DNA of 6,440 nt from Vulcanimicrobiota bacterium (GTDB lineage Bacteria > Vulcanimicrobiota > Vulcanimicrobiia > Vulcanimicrobiales > Vulcanimicrobiaceae): contig JAFAOZ010000030.1 in assembly GCA_019247395.1 (NCBI GenBank), positions 1-6,440 of the forward strand, read 5' to 3'. The position numbers were made by a program, and so were the translations under genes. Below are positions 1 through 5,689 of this stretch, piece after piece; position 1 is the stretch's first letter, and each line of letters begins with the position of its first letter. Under the pieces are notes generated by a model. The model was not told the origin of the DNA and did no database searches. It saw only the letters and a program-made list of their open reading frames with translations.

Positions 1-899
1 CAGATCTGGTGGCTTTGCTGACGCTGATGCTGGGCAGTTGGACGCGCATCAACGGCGCAGGGCTTACCTGCCCCGACTGGCCGCTCTGCCGAGGGCATTT
101 CGTACCGTCGCTCGGCGACGGAACGATCTGGGAATGGTCGCACCGGCTCCTTGCGTTCACCGTTGCGCCGTTGATCCTCGCGCTCATCGCGGTGGCATGG
201 CGTCAGCGCCGGCGCTCCCGGTTTATCGGCCCGGCGATGGCAGCAATCGCCGCGATCTTCGTCATCCAGGTTTTTCTCGGTGCCGAAACGGTTCGGCTCG
301 CCAACACGCCGCTCTCCGTCGTCCTGCACTGGGCGACCGCGATGGCGCTGATCGCTTCGCTCTCCGCGATGGCAGTATTCGCTGCAGCGACCGGCGCCTC
401 TGAAGCGGATACGGTTGCAGCGGAGCACCGGCCGCACGGATTGCTGCTCGTACTTGCCGTCACCGCGCTCTGCGCATTCGTGACGATGTGCGTCGGCGCA
501 TACGTAAGCTCGAGCGGCGCGGGGCTTGCGTGTCTCTCCATTCCGGGGTGCGCCGGAAACGTCGTTGTCTACACTGCGGGACAGTACGTGCAGATGCTCC
601 ATCGCGTCGCTGCAGGCATCACGCTGATTTTCGCAGCCGGTTCGCTCGCGATGGTCTGGGCACAGCCGGCGTCACGGCGCGTGCGCACCGCCGTCGCGAT
701 CGGCGCCGCGCTGGTCTGCGTTCAAGTGCTGCTGGGACTGCTCAACGTCGCGCTTCGACTGCCGACGGATTTGCGCGAAGCGCACGCTCTCAATGCGGCC
801 CTGCTCTTTTTGGCCTTCTTCCTCGCGACGGCATTTGAGGCGCTCGATTCGGCGCCGCTGCACCGCGCCGTCGTCGCTGCGAAGAGTTTGACGCAATGA
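1..899 (+). CDS. ctaA: Haem A synthase (COX15/CtaA family), 5'-truncated by window edge
   Basis: Membrane enzyme that oxidises the C8 methyl group of haem O to the formyl group of haem A, the cofactor of aa3-type oxidases. The frame is open to the left edge (codons begin at base 3), so the GTG at 9 is probably internal and roughly the first half of helix 1 is missing. Numbered from that GTG, the four expected haem-ligand histidines are visible: H45 (WSHRL), H107 (LHWAT), H198 (LHRVA) and H259 (REAHALN). The family signature GSWTRINGAGLTCPDWPLC lies at 9-27. There is one Cys pair in each half of the tandem four-helix repeat: C21/C27, and C175/C181 in GLACLSIPGC. The last helix ends near residue 275, as expected for a ~300-residue family member. 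The stop overlaps the ctaB start (ATGA), implying translational coupling. Family call is very secure; the true start lies outside the window. Confidence 0.96.
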   Translation, partial: DLVALLTLMLGSWTRINGAGLTCPDWPLCRGHFVPSLGDGTIWEWSHRLLAFTVAPLILALIAVAWRQRRRSRFIGPAMAAIAAIFVIQVFLGAETVRLANTPLSVVLHWATAMALIASLSAMAVFAAATGASEADTVAAEHRPHGLLLVLAVTALCAFVTMCVGAYVSSSGAGLACLSIPGCAGNVVVYTAGQYVQMLHRVAAGITLIFAAGSLAMVWAQPASRRVRTAVAIGAALVCVQVLLGLLNVALRLPTDLREAHALNAALLFLAFFLATAFEALDSAPLHRAVVAAKSLTQ

Positions 900-1759
900 T
901 CGCACAGCTGCGCGACTACTACGAACTTTCCAAGCCGCGCATCATCGTACTGCTCCTGATCACGACTGCCGCCTCGATGGTGATGGCCGCGCGCGGAATC
1001 CCGCCTTTGCCGCTGCTCTTCTGGACGCTCTTCGCCGGCGCGCTCGCCGCTGCGTCGGCCGGTGCGCTCAACTGCGTATGGGATGCCGACATCGACCGGA
1101 TCATGAAGCGCACGCAGTTGCGTCCAATTCCGCAAGGGCGTGTCTCGGAGACTCGTGCGGCGATCTTCGGTTTAGTGGTCGGTGCGGTTTCATTCGCGCT
1201 CTTCTACACGCTCGTCAATCCGTTGGCGGCATGGCTCTCGCTCGCCGGCAACCTCTATTACGTCGTGATCTACACGATGTGGCTCAAACGGATCACGCCG
1301 CTCAACATCGTCGTCGGCGGGGCGGCGGGCTCGGTACCCCCGCTGGTCGGCTGGGCGGCGGTGACGCATACCGTCGGCGGCCCCGCTCTCGGGCTCTTTG
1401 CGCTGATTTTTCTCTGGACGCCGCCGCATTTTTGGTCGCTGGCGCTGATGACCGAAACCGACTACGGCAAAGCAAACATCCCGATGTTTCCGAACGTCCA
1501 CGGACGGGAGCGCACCAAACGCGAGATCGTCTACTATACGCTCCTGCTGGTTGCGGCGTCACTTGCGCTCTATCCGCTTCATATCATGGGCGCCGTCTAC
1601 TTTGCGGCTGCCGCCGTGCTTGGCGGCATTTTCGTGCTCGACGCGCTGCGCACGTGGCGCGAACAGTCCGACAACCTGCAAGCGCGCAAGCTCTTTCGGT
1701 TTTCGCTGCTCTACCTCGCGCTGATGTGCGCGGTAATGGTGGTAGACCGGATCGTGTAG
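896..1759 (+). CDS. ctaB: Protohaem IX farnesyltransferase (haem O synthase)
   Basis: UbiA-superfamily membrane prenyltransferase that transfers farnesyl from farnesyl diphosphate to haem B, giving haem O, the substrate of CtaA. At 287 aa it is full length for the family. It begins with the typical short cytosolic SKPRIIVLLL lead into helix 1. The first Asp-rich motif is N59-C-V-W-D63-A-D-I-D67, followed by K71-R-T and R76-P, which match the usual NxxxDxxxD...RT..RP diphosphate/Mg2+ site. The second conserved loop is D189-Y-G-K-A-N-I-P-M-F-P at 189-199, preceded by LWTPPHFWSLA (173-183). The conserved YTMWLKR...GGAAGSVPPLVGW stretch is at 126-153. About eight to nine hydrophobic helices are evident. 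The ATG at 896 overlaps the ctaA stop, with only a weak GAAGAG upstream, so coupling from ctaA is likely. It is also called cyoE or cox10 in other organisms; function is not in doubt. Confidence 0.97.
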   Translation: MIAQLRDYYELSKPRIIVLLLITTAASMVMAARGIPPLPLLFWTLFAGALAAASAGALNCVWDADIDRIMKRTQLRPIPQGRVSETRAAIFGLVVGAVSFALFYTLVNPLAAWLSLAGNLYYVVIYTMWLKRITPLNIVVGGAAGSVPPLVGWAAVTHTVGGPALGLFALIFLWTPPHFWSLALMTETDYGKANIPMFPNVHGRERTKREIVYYTLLLVAASLALYPLHIMGAVYFAAAAVLGGIFVLDALRTWREQSDNLQARKLFRFSLLYLALMCAVMVVDRIV

Positions 1760-1772
1760 TGGCCTGTAACTC

Positions 1773-3113
1773 GTGAACCGGCTGCTCTGGACGCTTTCGC
1801 TCGGCGTCTTCGCCGGCGCCCTCGACCTGAGCGTGCTGTCGCCGGCGCTTCCCGCCCTTGGCCGCGACCTTCACGTGCAGACGAGCGATCTCGCGTGGGT
1901 CTTTACGCTCTATCTGCTCGTGACCGTTCTTTCCATTGCGCTTGCGAGCACGCTCGCCGATCGATATGGCCGGCGTCCGGTTTATCTTACGTGCCTCGCG
2001 TTATTCGCATCCGGCAGCATCCTCGCAATCATTGCACCGAGCTACCCCATCTTCTTGACGGCTCGCGCGATTCAAGCGCTTGGCGCCGGCGGCATCTTCC
2101 CGGTCGCGACCGCAACGATCGGCGACGTCGTGCCCGCGCCGCGACGCGGTGCGGCCCTCGGCATCGTCGCCGCAACCTGGGGACTTGCCGCCGTTATCGG
2201 ACCGAGCATCGGCGGCCTCGTGACGCATTTCATCTCTTGGCGCTGGATCTTCGCAGCGAACGTACCGCTTGCCGCGGTGGTCTTCGTGCTCGCAATGCGC
2301 GACGTTCCGGCGCAAGCGCCGCGAACGCGCGAACCGCTCGATGCGCTCGGCTTAGGCTTGCTCTGCGTCGGATTGCTGGGGCTTATGGACGGCCTGATCG
2401 CCGCGCGTCCGATTATCGGCGTCCTCGGCGTCTTCATTCTTGCGGCGTTCTGGATTTGGGAAACGCTCTGCGATGCGCCGATCGTGCCGCTGGAGCTTCT
2501 GCGCTCGCGACAACTCGTGAGAACGTACGTGCTCGAGATCCTGATCGGAGTCTTGGAAGGCTCACTCTTCTTCATTCCGACAGTCCTTGTCGGTGCACAA
2601 GGCCTCTCCGATGCCGCTGCAGGTTTCGTTGCCGCGCTCGGGGCCTTTGTCTTCGTCGCCATTATCCCGTACTCGGGTCGCGCGCTCGACCGCGTCGGAA
2701 GCCGCGACGTCTTGCTCGTCGGCGCTCTGCTTACCGAGGTCGGCTTGGCGCTGTTCGCCTTGGGCTTCCAATCGCTTCCGCTCGTACTGCTCGCGATGAT
2801 CGTCGCCGGCGCAGGCTTTGGTGCGCTGCTCGGCGCGCCGACGCGCTATATCGTGACGAACGAGACACCGGTCCGAGCGCGCGGCACTGCCGTCGGGCTG
2901 CTGAGCCAAGCACTGATCGTCGGTCAGATCGTGGGCAGCTCGCTCGCGGGCGGGATCTTCGGGCTTGCCGGCAACGATATCACGGGCTATCGAAATGCGT
3001 ATTTGGCATTCTGCGGCGTCGCATTCATAGCGCTGCTGCTCGCCGCGACGCTCAGGTCGCAGCGCGGCGAACGACGGCACAGGGCCGAAGAGGCAGCAGC
3101 TGGAGCGACCTAG
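1773..3113 (+). CDS. DHA2-type (14-helix) MFS transporter, probable drug/proton antiporter
   Basis: Secondary transporter of the major facilitator superfamily, 446 aa. I count 14 hydrophobic segments (from about 5-25 to 420-436), the topology of the EmrB/QacA (DHA2) group, which exports drugs, dyes or metabolites in exchange for protons. Motif D1 is A16-L-D-L-S-V-L-S-P-A-L-P; motif A is L61-A-D63-R-Y-G66-R-R-P; motif B Arg is R98 (ARAIQALGAGG); the antiporter motif C is G130...G143-P144-S-I-G-G148. WRWIFAANVPLA follows helix 5, also typical of the group. The C-terminus is a short charged tail rich in Arg and Ala. An in-frame TAA at 1767-1769 rules out a start upstream of the GTG at 1773; no clear Shine-Dalgarno precedes it. 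It begins 13 nt after ctaB and so probably shares its transcript. Substrate is unknown. A role in haem or haem-intermediate export would be speculation; family motifs point to generic efflux. Confidence 0.9.
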   Translation: MNRLLWTLSLGVFAGALDLSVLSPALPALGRDLHVQTSDLAWVFTLYLLVTVLSIALASTLADRYGRRPVYLTCLALFASGSILAIIAPSYPIFLTARAIQALGAGGIFPVATATIGDVVPAPRRGAALGIVAATWGLAAVIGPSIGGLVTHFISWRWIFAANVPLAAVVFVLAMRDVPAQAPRTREPLDALGLGLLCVGLLGLMDGLIAARPIIGVLGVFILAAFWIWETLCDAPIVPLELLRSRQLVRTYVLEILIGVLEGSLFFIPTVLVGAQGLSDAAAGFVAALGAFVFVAIIPYSGRALDRVGSRDVLLVGALLTEVGLALFALGFQSLPLVLLAMIVAGAGFGALLGAPTRYIVTNETPVRARGTAVGLLSQALIVGQIVGSSLAGGIFGLAGNDITGYRNAYLAFCGVAFIALLLAATLRSQRGERRHRAEEAAAGAT

Positions 3114-3157
3114 CACGAAGCGGGTATATCTCATGCCTTGGAAGTTTTGGTGAGCGC

Positions 3158-3754
3158 GTGAAGGTCGACACTTCGGGCGCGCGTTGGCAAACGCTCGCGC
3201 GACGCCGATGGACGCGCCGCGAGCGCAGGGTAGTCTGGCGCGGACTGACCGGCCGCTTCGCGCTTGCAGTCGAGCCGCTGATCGGCATGGTCTTTATGGC
3301 GCTGCTCACGTGGGGCATCGTTTACCGCGCGCAGCACGTTCCTTCCGACGCGACGTTGATAAAGATCGCGTGGATCTTCGCTATCGGTGCGATCGCGTTT
3401 GCGGGATACTTCGTAGCGGTGCTCGTTGCGCCGTTTGCCGCCTATCTGCAGACGTTCCGACCGATTTACATTCTCGACGGGTACGTGCGCTACCGCGAGC
3501 CGGACGCGCGCTCGCGCGTTGACGGCTGCGGTTACGCAGCCGCGCTCTTTGCCGATCGCGCGATGGCGTACGAATGGGAGTGGCTTGGCAAGAAGCCACT
3601 CCCGAACGCGACGCTGCCCGCGCTGGTGGAATTTTCGCTGTACGCCGGTATTCACAAGATCGACGGACGGCCGACCGGTCTGCTGCCCGACGAAGAGTTG
3701 CCGCTCCTCGCCATCGGGATCGCGACGCAGCACGGCAAACAGGGCGAATTATAA
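3158..3754 (+). CDS. Uncharacterised two-helix membrane protein, 198 aa
   Basis: I do not recognise a family. The protein has a strongly basic N-terminus (ARRRWTRRERR within residues 14-24), two hydrophobic segments (about 36-56 and 68-92) joined by a short polar loop, then a soluble ~105-residue C-terminal domain. By the positive-inside rule both ends should be cytosolic. The domain opens with FRPIYILDGYVRYRE (100-114), then an Ala-rich stretch and the acidic/aromatic AYEWEWLGKKPLP, and ends in a polar tail. I see no catalytic motif or metal-binding Cys/His cluster. The GTG at 3158 is the best start: the frame stays open upstream but only by overlapping the transporter gene in another frame. 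A GGTGAG lies unusually close (3 nt) to this GTG. It sits 44 nt after the transporter and 46 nt before the phosphoesterase. The reality of the gene rests on sensible membrane topology and fit between neighbours. Confidence 0.75.
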   Translation: MKVDTSGARWQTLARRRWTRRERRVVWRGLTGRFALAVEPLIGMVFMALLTWGIVYRAQHVPSDATLIKIAWIFAIGAIAFAGYFVAVLVAPFAAYLQTFRPIYILDGYVRYREPDARSRVDGCGYAAALFADRAMAYEWEWLGKKPLPNATLPALVEFSLYAGIHKIDGRPTGLLPDEELPLLAIGIATQHGKQGEL

Positions 3755-3800
3755 GAATTCTCTGAGAGGGACCAAGCGAACGGGCGGGAACGGCTACGGC

Positions 3801-3848
3801 ATGAAACCCGTGGTATGCATCGTCTTTTTATTTGCTGTTACCGCTTGT
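3801..3848 (+). other. Lipoprotein-type signal peptide with lipobox
   Basis: Residues 1-16 of the phosphoesterase show one Lys at position 2, a hydrophobic core VVCIVFLFAV, then V13-T14-A15-C16, an acceptable lipobox. Cleavage before C16 would leave a lipid-anchored enzyme. The residue after Cys is Ser, so no inner-membrane retention Asp is present. The core is short, and cleavage by ordinary signal peptidase I further on (for example after ASSA) remains possible. Confidence 0.6.
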
Positions 3849-5150
3849 TCGCGAATCGGCGCTTCGAGCGCGGTGCCGGAGGCAAACGCTCGAGACGTCC
3901 AGCCGTTCAATCTCGGCAACGGCAAAATTCAGCACGTGATCGTCATCGTGCAGGAGAACCGCACGGTCGATAATCTCTTCAATGGCTTTCCGGGCGCTGA
4001 TACGGTCCAATCGGGTAAAAACAGCTACGGCACAACGGTCCCGCTCCAGCCGGTTTCGCTGGCCGCTCCGTACGATATCGGGCACGATCATGGGAACTGG
4101 CTCAACGAGTATAACGACGGCAAAATGAACGGATTCAACCTCGATAGTGAGAAATGCTATGCAAAGAAATCGGGTGGTTGTCCGCATCACACGATTGCCC
4201 CATACGGTTACGTCCCGAAGGACGAAGTTAAGCAATACTGGACGCTCGCCCAGAGCTACGTCTTCGCCGATAACACGTTCGAGACGAATCAGGGACCGAG
4301 TTTCCCGGCACATCAGTATCTTGTAAGCGGGTCGTCCTCGATTAACAATGACATATGGAATCGTGCAGCGGACAACGCGAGCGCCGAAAATCTACGGCAT
4401 CAAGGCGGATGCGACTCCGGAGTCAGGGCCACGGTACCGGTCATTAATATAAACGGCAACCTGGTTAAGCCCGTATTCCCGTGCTTCGAGCGGCGATCGA
4501 TCATGACGCGCATGAACGAGATGAACGTCACGTGGCGCTATTATCAGGCGAGACCCGGTCATGGGGCGTGGAACGCTCTCGACGCACTGCGGGGAATCCG
4601 CTACGGCACCAGTTATAAGAACGTCATCTGGCCGTCGCACACATTTATTAGAGACGTGGCAAAAGGCCGCCTGGCGCAAGTCACGTACGTGACGCCGACC
4701 GCAAATAACTCGGATCACCCGGCCCACAACAACGGCACCGGCCCTGCCTGGGTCGCATCGGTCGTGAACGCCGTCGGCGAGAGCCCCTATTGGGACAGCA
4801 CCGCCATCTTCATCACGTGGGACGACTGGGGCGGCTGGTACGATCACGTCGCGCCGCATATCTACAACGCGTACGAGCTGGGTTTTAGAGTTCCGCTGAT
4901 CGTCGTCAGCCCCTATGCCAAGTCAGGATATGTCTCGCATCAGGCACACGAGTTCGGCAGTATCTTGAAGTTCGTCGAGGGGGTCTTTAACTTGAAGTCG
5001 CTCGACACCACCGACGTACGCTCCGACGACTTCTCCGATTGCTTCGATTTCTCGCAGGCGCCACGGAAGTTCAAGCGGATTCCCGGCGCGTTGGGCAAGG
5101 GGTATTTCACGAACCAATCGGACTCAGCGGACGAGCCCGAGGAAGACTGA
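3801..5150 (+). CDS. Secreted phosphoesterase, phospholipase C/acid phosphatase family (PF04185-like)
   Basis: Predicted exported hydrolase of phosphate esters (phospholipid head groups or organic phosphates), 449 aa. Family landmarks appear in order: HVIVIVQENRTVDNLFNGFPG (45-65) with Q51-E52-N53-R54; DIGHDHGNW (92-100); DGKMNGF (106-112); TNQGPSFPAHQYLVSG (162-177); NSDHP (303-307); GPAWVASVVNAVGESPYW (314-331); TWDDWGGWYDHV (339-350); RVPLIVVSPYAKSGYVSH (363-380); and HEFGSILKFVE (383-393). The E-N, D-H and W-D-D elements form the metal and phosphate site in this family. The N-terminus is a short Sec-type signal with a lipobox (V13-T-A-C16), not the twin-Arg signal common in relatives. The C-terminal tail is acidic (SDSADEPEED). 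Sampled rows are 50% GC (4321-4380, 4441-4500), well below the upstream transporter (80% at 2101-2160). Phospholipase C and acid phosphatase activities cannot be told apart here. Confidence 0.93.
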   Translation: MKPVVCIVFLFAVTACSRIGASSAVPEANARDVQPFNLGNGKIQHVIVIVQENRTVDNLFNGFPGADTVQSGKNSYGTTVPLQPVSLAAPYDIGHDHGNWLNEYNDGKMNGFNLDSEKCYAKKSGGCPHHTIAPYGYVPKDEVKQYWTLAQSYVFADNTFETNQGPSFPAHQYLVSGSSSINNDIWNRAADNASAENLRHQGGCDSGVRATVPVININGNLVKPVFPCFERRSIMTRMNEMNVTWRYYQARPGHGAWNALDALRGIRYGTSYKNVIWPSHTFIRDVAKGRLAQVTYVTPTANNSDHPAHNNGTGPAWVASVVNAVGESPYWDSTAIFITWDDWGGWYDHVAPHIYNAYELGFRVPLIVVSPYAKSGYVSHQAHEFGSILKFVEGVFNLKSLDTTDVRSDDFSDCFDFSQAPRKFKRIPGALGKGYFTNQSDSADEPEED

Positions 5151-5163
5151 CTGCTAGCGCCGG

Positions 5164-5367
5164 CTACTGCTGGGCGTTGTTCAGTGGGACGCGCAACGTC
5201 GTTTCGGACGGCCAGTGGTGGCCATAGCCCGACATCAGACAAACCGCCGCGCCGATCGCGAAGATGACGATCAAACCGAGGAAGGCAATTCGATACAGGC
5301 CCGGCGGAATGCCTCGGCTCTCCGGAACCTTACTAAAATCGAGGTACTCGTCGTCGCGAATGATCAT
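5164..5367 (-). CDS. Small single-helix membrane protein of the oxidase operon (67 aa)
   Basis: A 67-residue protein with a charged N-terminus (MIIRDDEYLDFSKVPESRG), one transmembrane segment at about 24-45 (GLYRIAFLGLIVIFAIG...), and a C-terminal tail starting GYGHHWPSE that would lie outside the membrane. No named family is recognised. The start ATG overlaps the TGA of the preceding small gene (ATGA at 5364-5367), so it is probably translated by coupling, and no separate Shine-Dalgarno is evident. It is the last gene of the oxidase operon. It could be an accessory oxidase subunit or an assembly factor, but that is guilt by position. A longer reading from 5481 adds an Arg-rich segment overlapping the neighbour and is unlikely. 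Its stop lies 13 nt from the end of the convergent phosphoesterase gene. Confidence 0.75.
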   Translation of the reverse strand: MIIRDDEYLDFSKVPESRGIPPGLYRIAFLGLIVIFAIGAAVCLMSGYGHHWPSETTLRVPLNNAQQ

Positions 5368-5567
5368 GAGGCGGTAAATCCGATCACGTTGAGCCCGGCC
5401 AGGATTGCGAGGACCGCGCCGACCCCGAGCAACAGCAGCATCAGCTTGAAGACGTTGTTTTCGACGCCGACCGCGTGCCAATCTTTATAGAGCGAGTAGA
5501 AAGAAACCACCGCCACGACGATCCCGGCGATCACCGCTCCGAGCCGTTCGATAATTGCCGCGTTCAC
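5364..5567 (-). CDS. Small two-helix membrane protein, candidate oxidase accessory subunit (67 aa)
   Basis: A 67-residue hydrophobic protein with helices at about 8-26 (RLGAVIAGIVVAVVSFYSL) and 40-63, joined by the loop YKDWHAVGVENN. The GTG start at 5567 is supported by a strong Shine-Dalgarno, GAGGTG, 5 nt upstream. It is the first gene after ctaE, downstream of the palindromic element, and overlaps the next small gene by 4 nt. Size and position recall the poorly conserved subunit IV (CtaF-type) encoded after subunit III in caa3 operons. Those proteins are usually longer with three helices, and I see no diagnostic motif, so the assignment is only suggestive. A longer frame open back to 5723 would run through the palindrome into ctaE and is not credible. 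Confidence 0.82.
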   Translation of the reverse strand: MNAAIIERLGAVIAGIVVAVVSFYSLYKDWHAVGVENNVFKLMLLLLGVGAVLAILAGLNVIGFTAS

Positions 5568-5572
5568 TCTCG

Positions 5573-5578
5573 CACCTC
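5573..5578 (-). promoter_or_regulatory. Ribosome binding site for the 67-aa two-helix protein
   Basis: GAGGTG on the - strand, 5 nt before the GTG at 5567. It is the clearest Shine-Dalgarno I found in the window and decides the start in favour of GTG 5567 over upstream in-frame codons. It sits just outside the palindromic element (edge at 5586), leaving the site unpaired in a simple fold of that element. Confidence 0.8.
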
Positions 5579-5585
5579 GTAATCG

Positions 5586-5689
5586 TAAGGGATTCTGATT
5601 TTGTTCAGATCTAGGAGCCGAGGGCCGAGGTTTACTACGGTAAATGAGGCCTGAGGCGACAACGATATGGACAAAATGAGAGTCCCTTA
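5586..5689. repeat. 104-bp near-palindrome with TA ends (MITE-like or intercistronic hairpin)
   Basis: Arms at 5586-5606 and 5669-5689 are inverted copies: 18 of 21 positions are Watson-Crick, two more are T-G (wobble in + strand RNA), and one is mismatched. Pairing continues through 5607 and 5609-5611 with 5664-5666 and 5668, giving 22 of 26 positions plus two wobbles. The outermost bases read TAAGGG...CCCTTA. If TA is a target duplication, the element proper is 100 bp (5588-5687) starting AGGG. It occupies the gap between ctaE and the next gene and shares TAA with the ctaE stop. Known MITEs derived from Tc1/mariner or IS630-type transposons have such TA ends. Whether this one is mobile is inference. 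No coding potential is seen inside. Confidence 0.8.
5623..5651. repeat. Central hairpin of the palindromic element
   Basis: TTTAC (5631-5635) and GTAAA (5640-5644) form a perfect 5-bp stem around the loop TACG. GGCC at 5623-5626 and GGCC at 5648-5651 can pair outside it across a small internal loop. Its centre (5637.5) is exactly that of the long arms. In + strand RNA the loop is C(UACG)G, a member of the very stable UNCG tetraloop class; in - strand RNA it is CGUA, which is not. Confidence 0.7.

Noticed and set aside
2072..2662. 196-codon - strand open frame opposite the transporter
   Set aside because: Ser/Thr/Pro/Ala-rich shadow with no recognisable motif, fully covered by the transporter.
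3133..3153. Tiny open frame MPWKFW ending 4 nt before the GTG of the 198-aa gene, a possible leader peptide
   Set aside because: No ribosome site, terminator or attenuator-like structure accompanies it; a six-codon frame is expected by chance.
1895..3157. Very long + strand open frame running through the transporter in another frame and joining the 198-aa gene
   Set aside because: Its translation over this stretch is Arg-rich, low-complexity and without domains, while the other frame encodes a complete 14-helix transporter. It stays open because of high GC.
3131..3733. 200-codon - strand open frame opposite the 198-aa gene
   Set aside because: Its Arg/Glu-rich sequence has no motif or membrane segment, whereas the + strand frame gives a coherent two-helix protein between co-directional genes.
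3750..3755. TATAAG as a -10 box upstream of the phosphoesterase
   Set aside because: No acceptable -35 sequence at 16-18 nt upstream (the region is CGCGACGCAG-like), so a promoter cannot be supported.
3426..3800. 125-codon N-terminal extension of the phosphoesterase
   Set aside because: It overlaps the 198-aa gene out of frame, is Arg/Ser/Cys-rich, and would bury the signal peptide that begins at the ATG at 3801.
5368..5481. Extension of the single-helix small protein upstream
   Set aside because: It overlaps the neighbouring gene and is mostly Arg; the ATGA overlap at 5364-5367 is a far better start.
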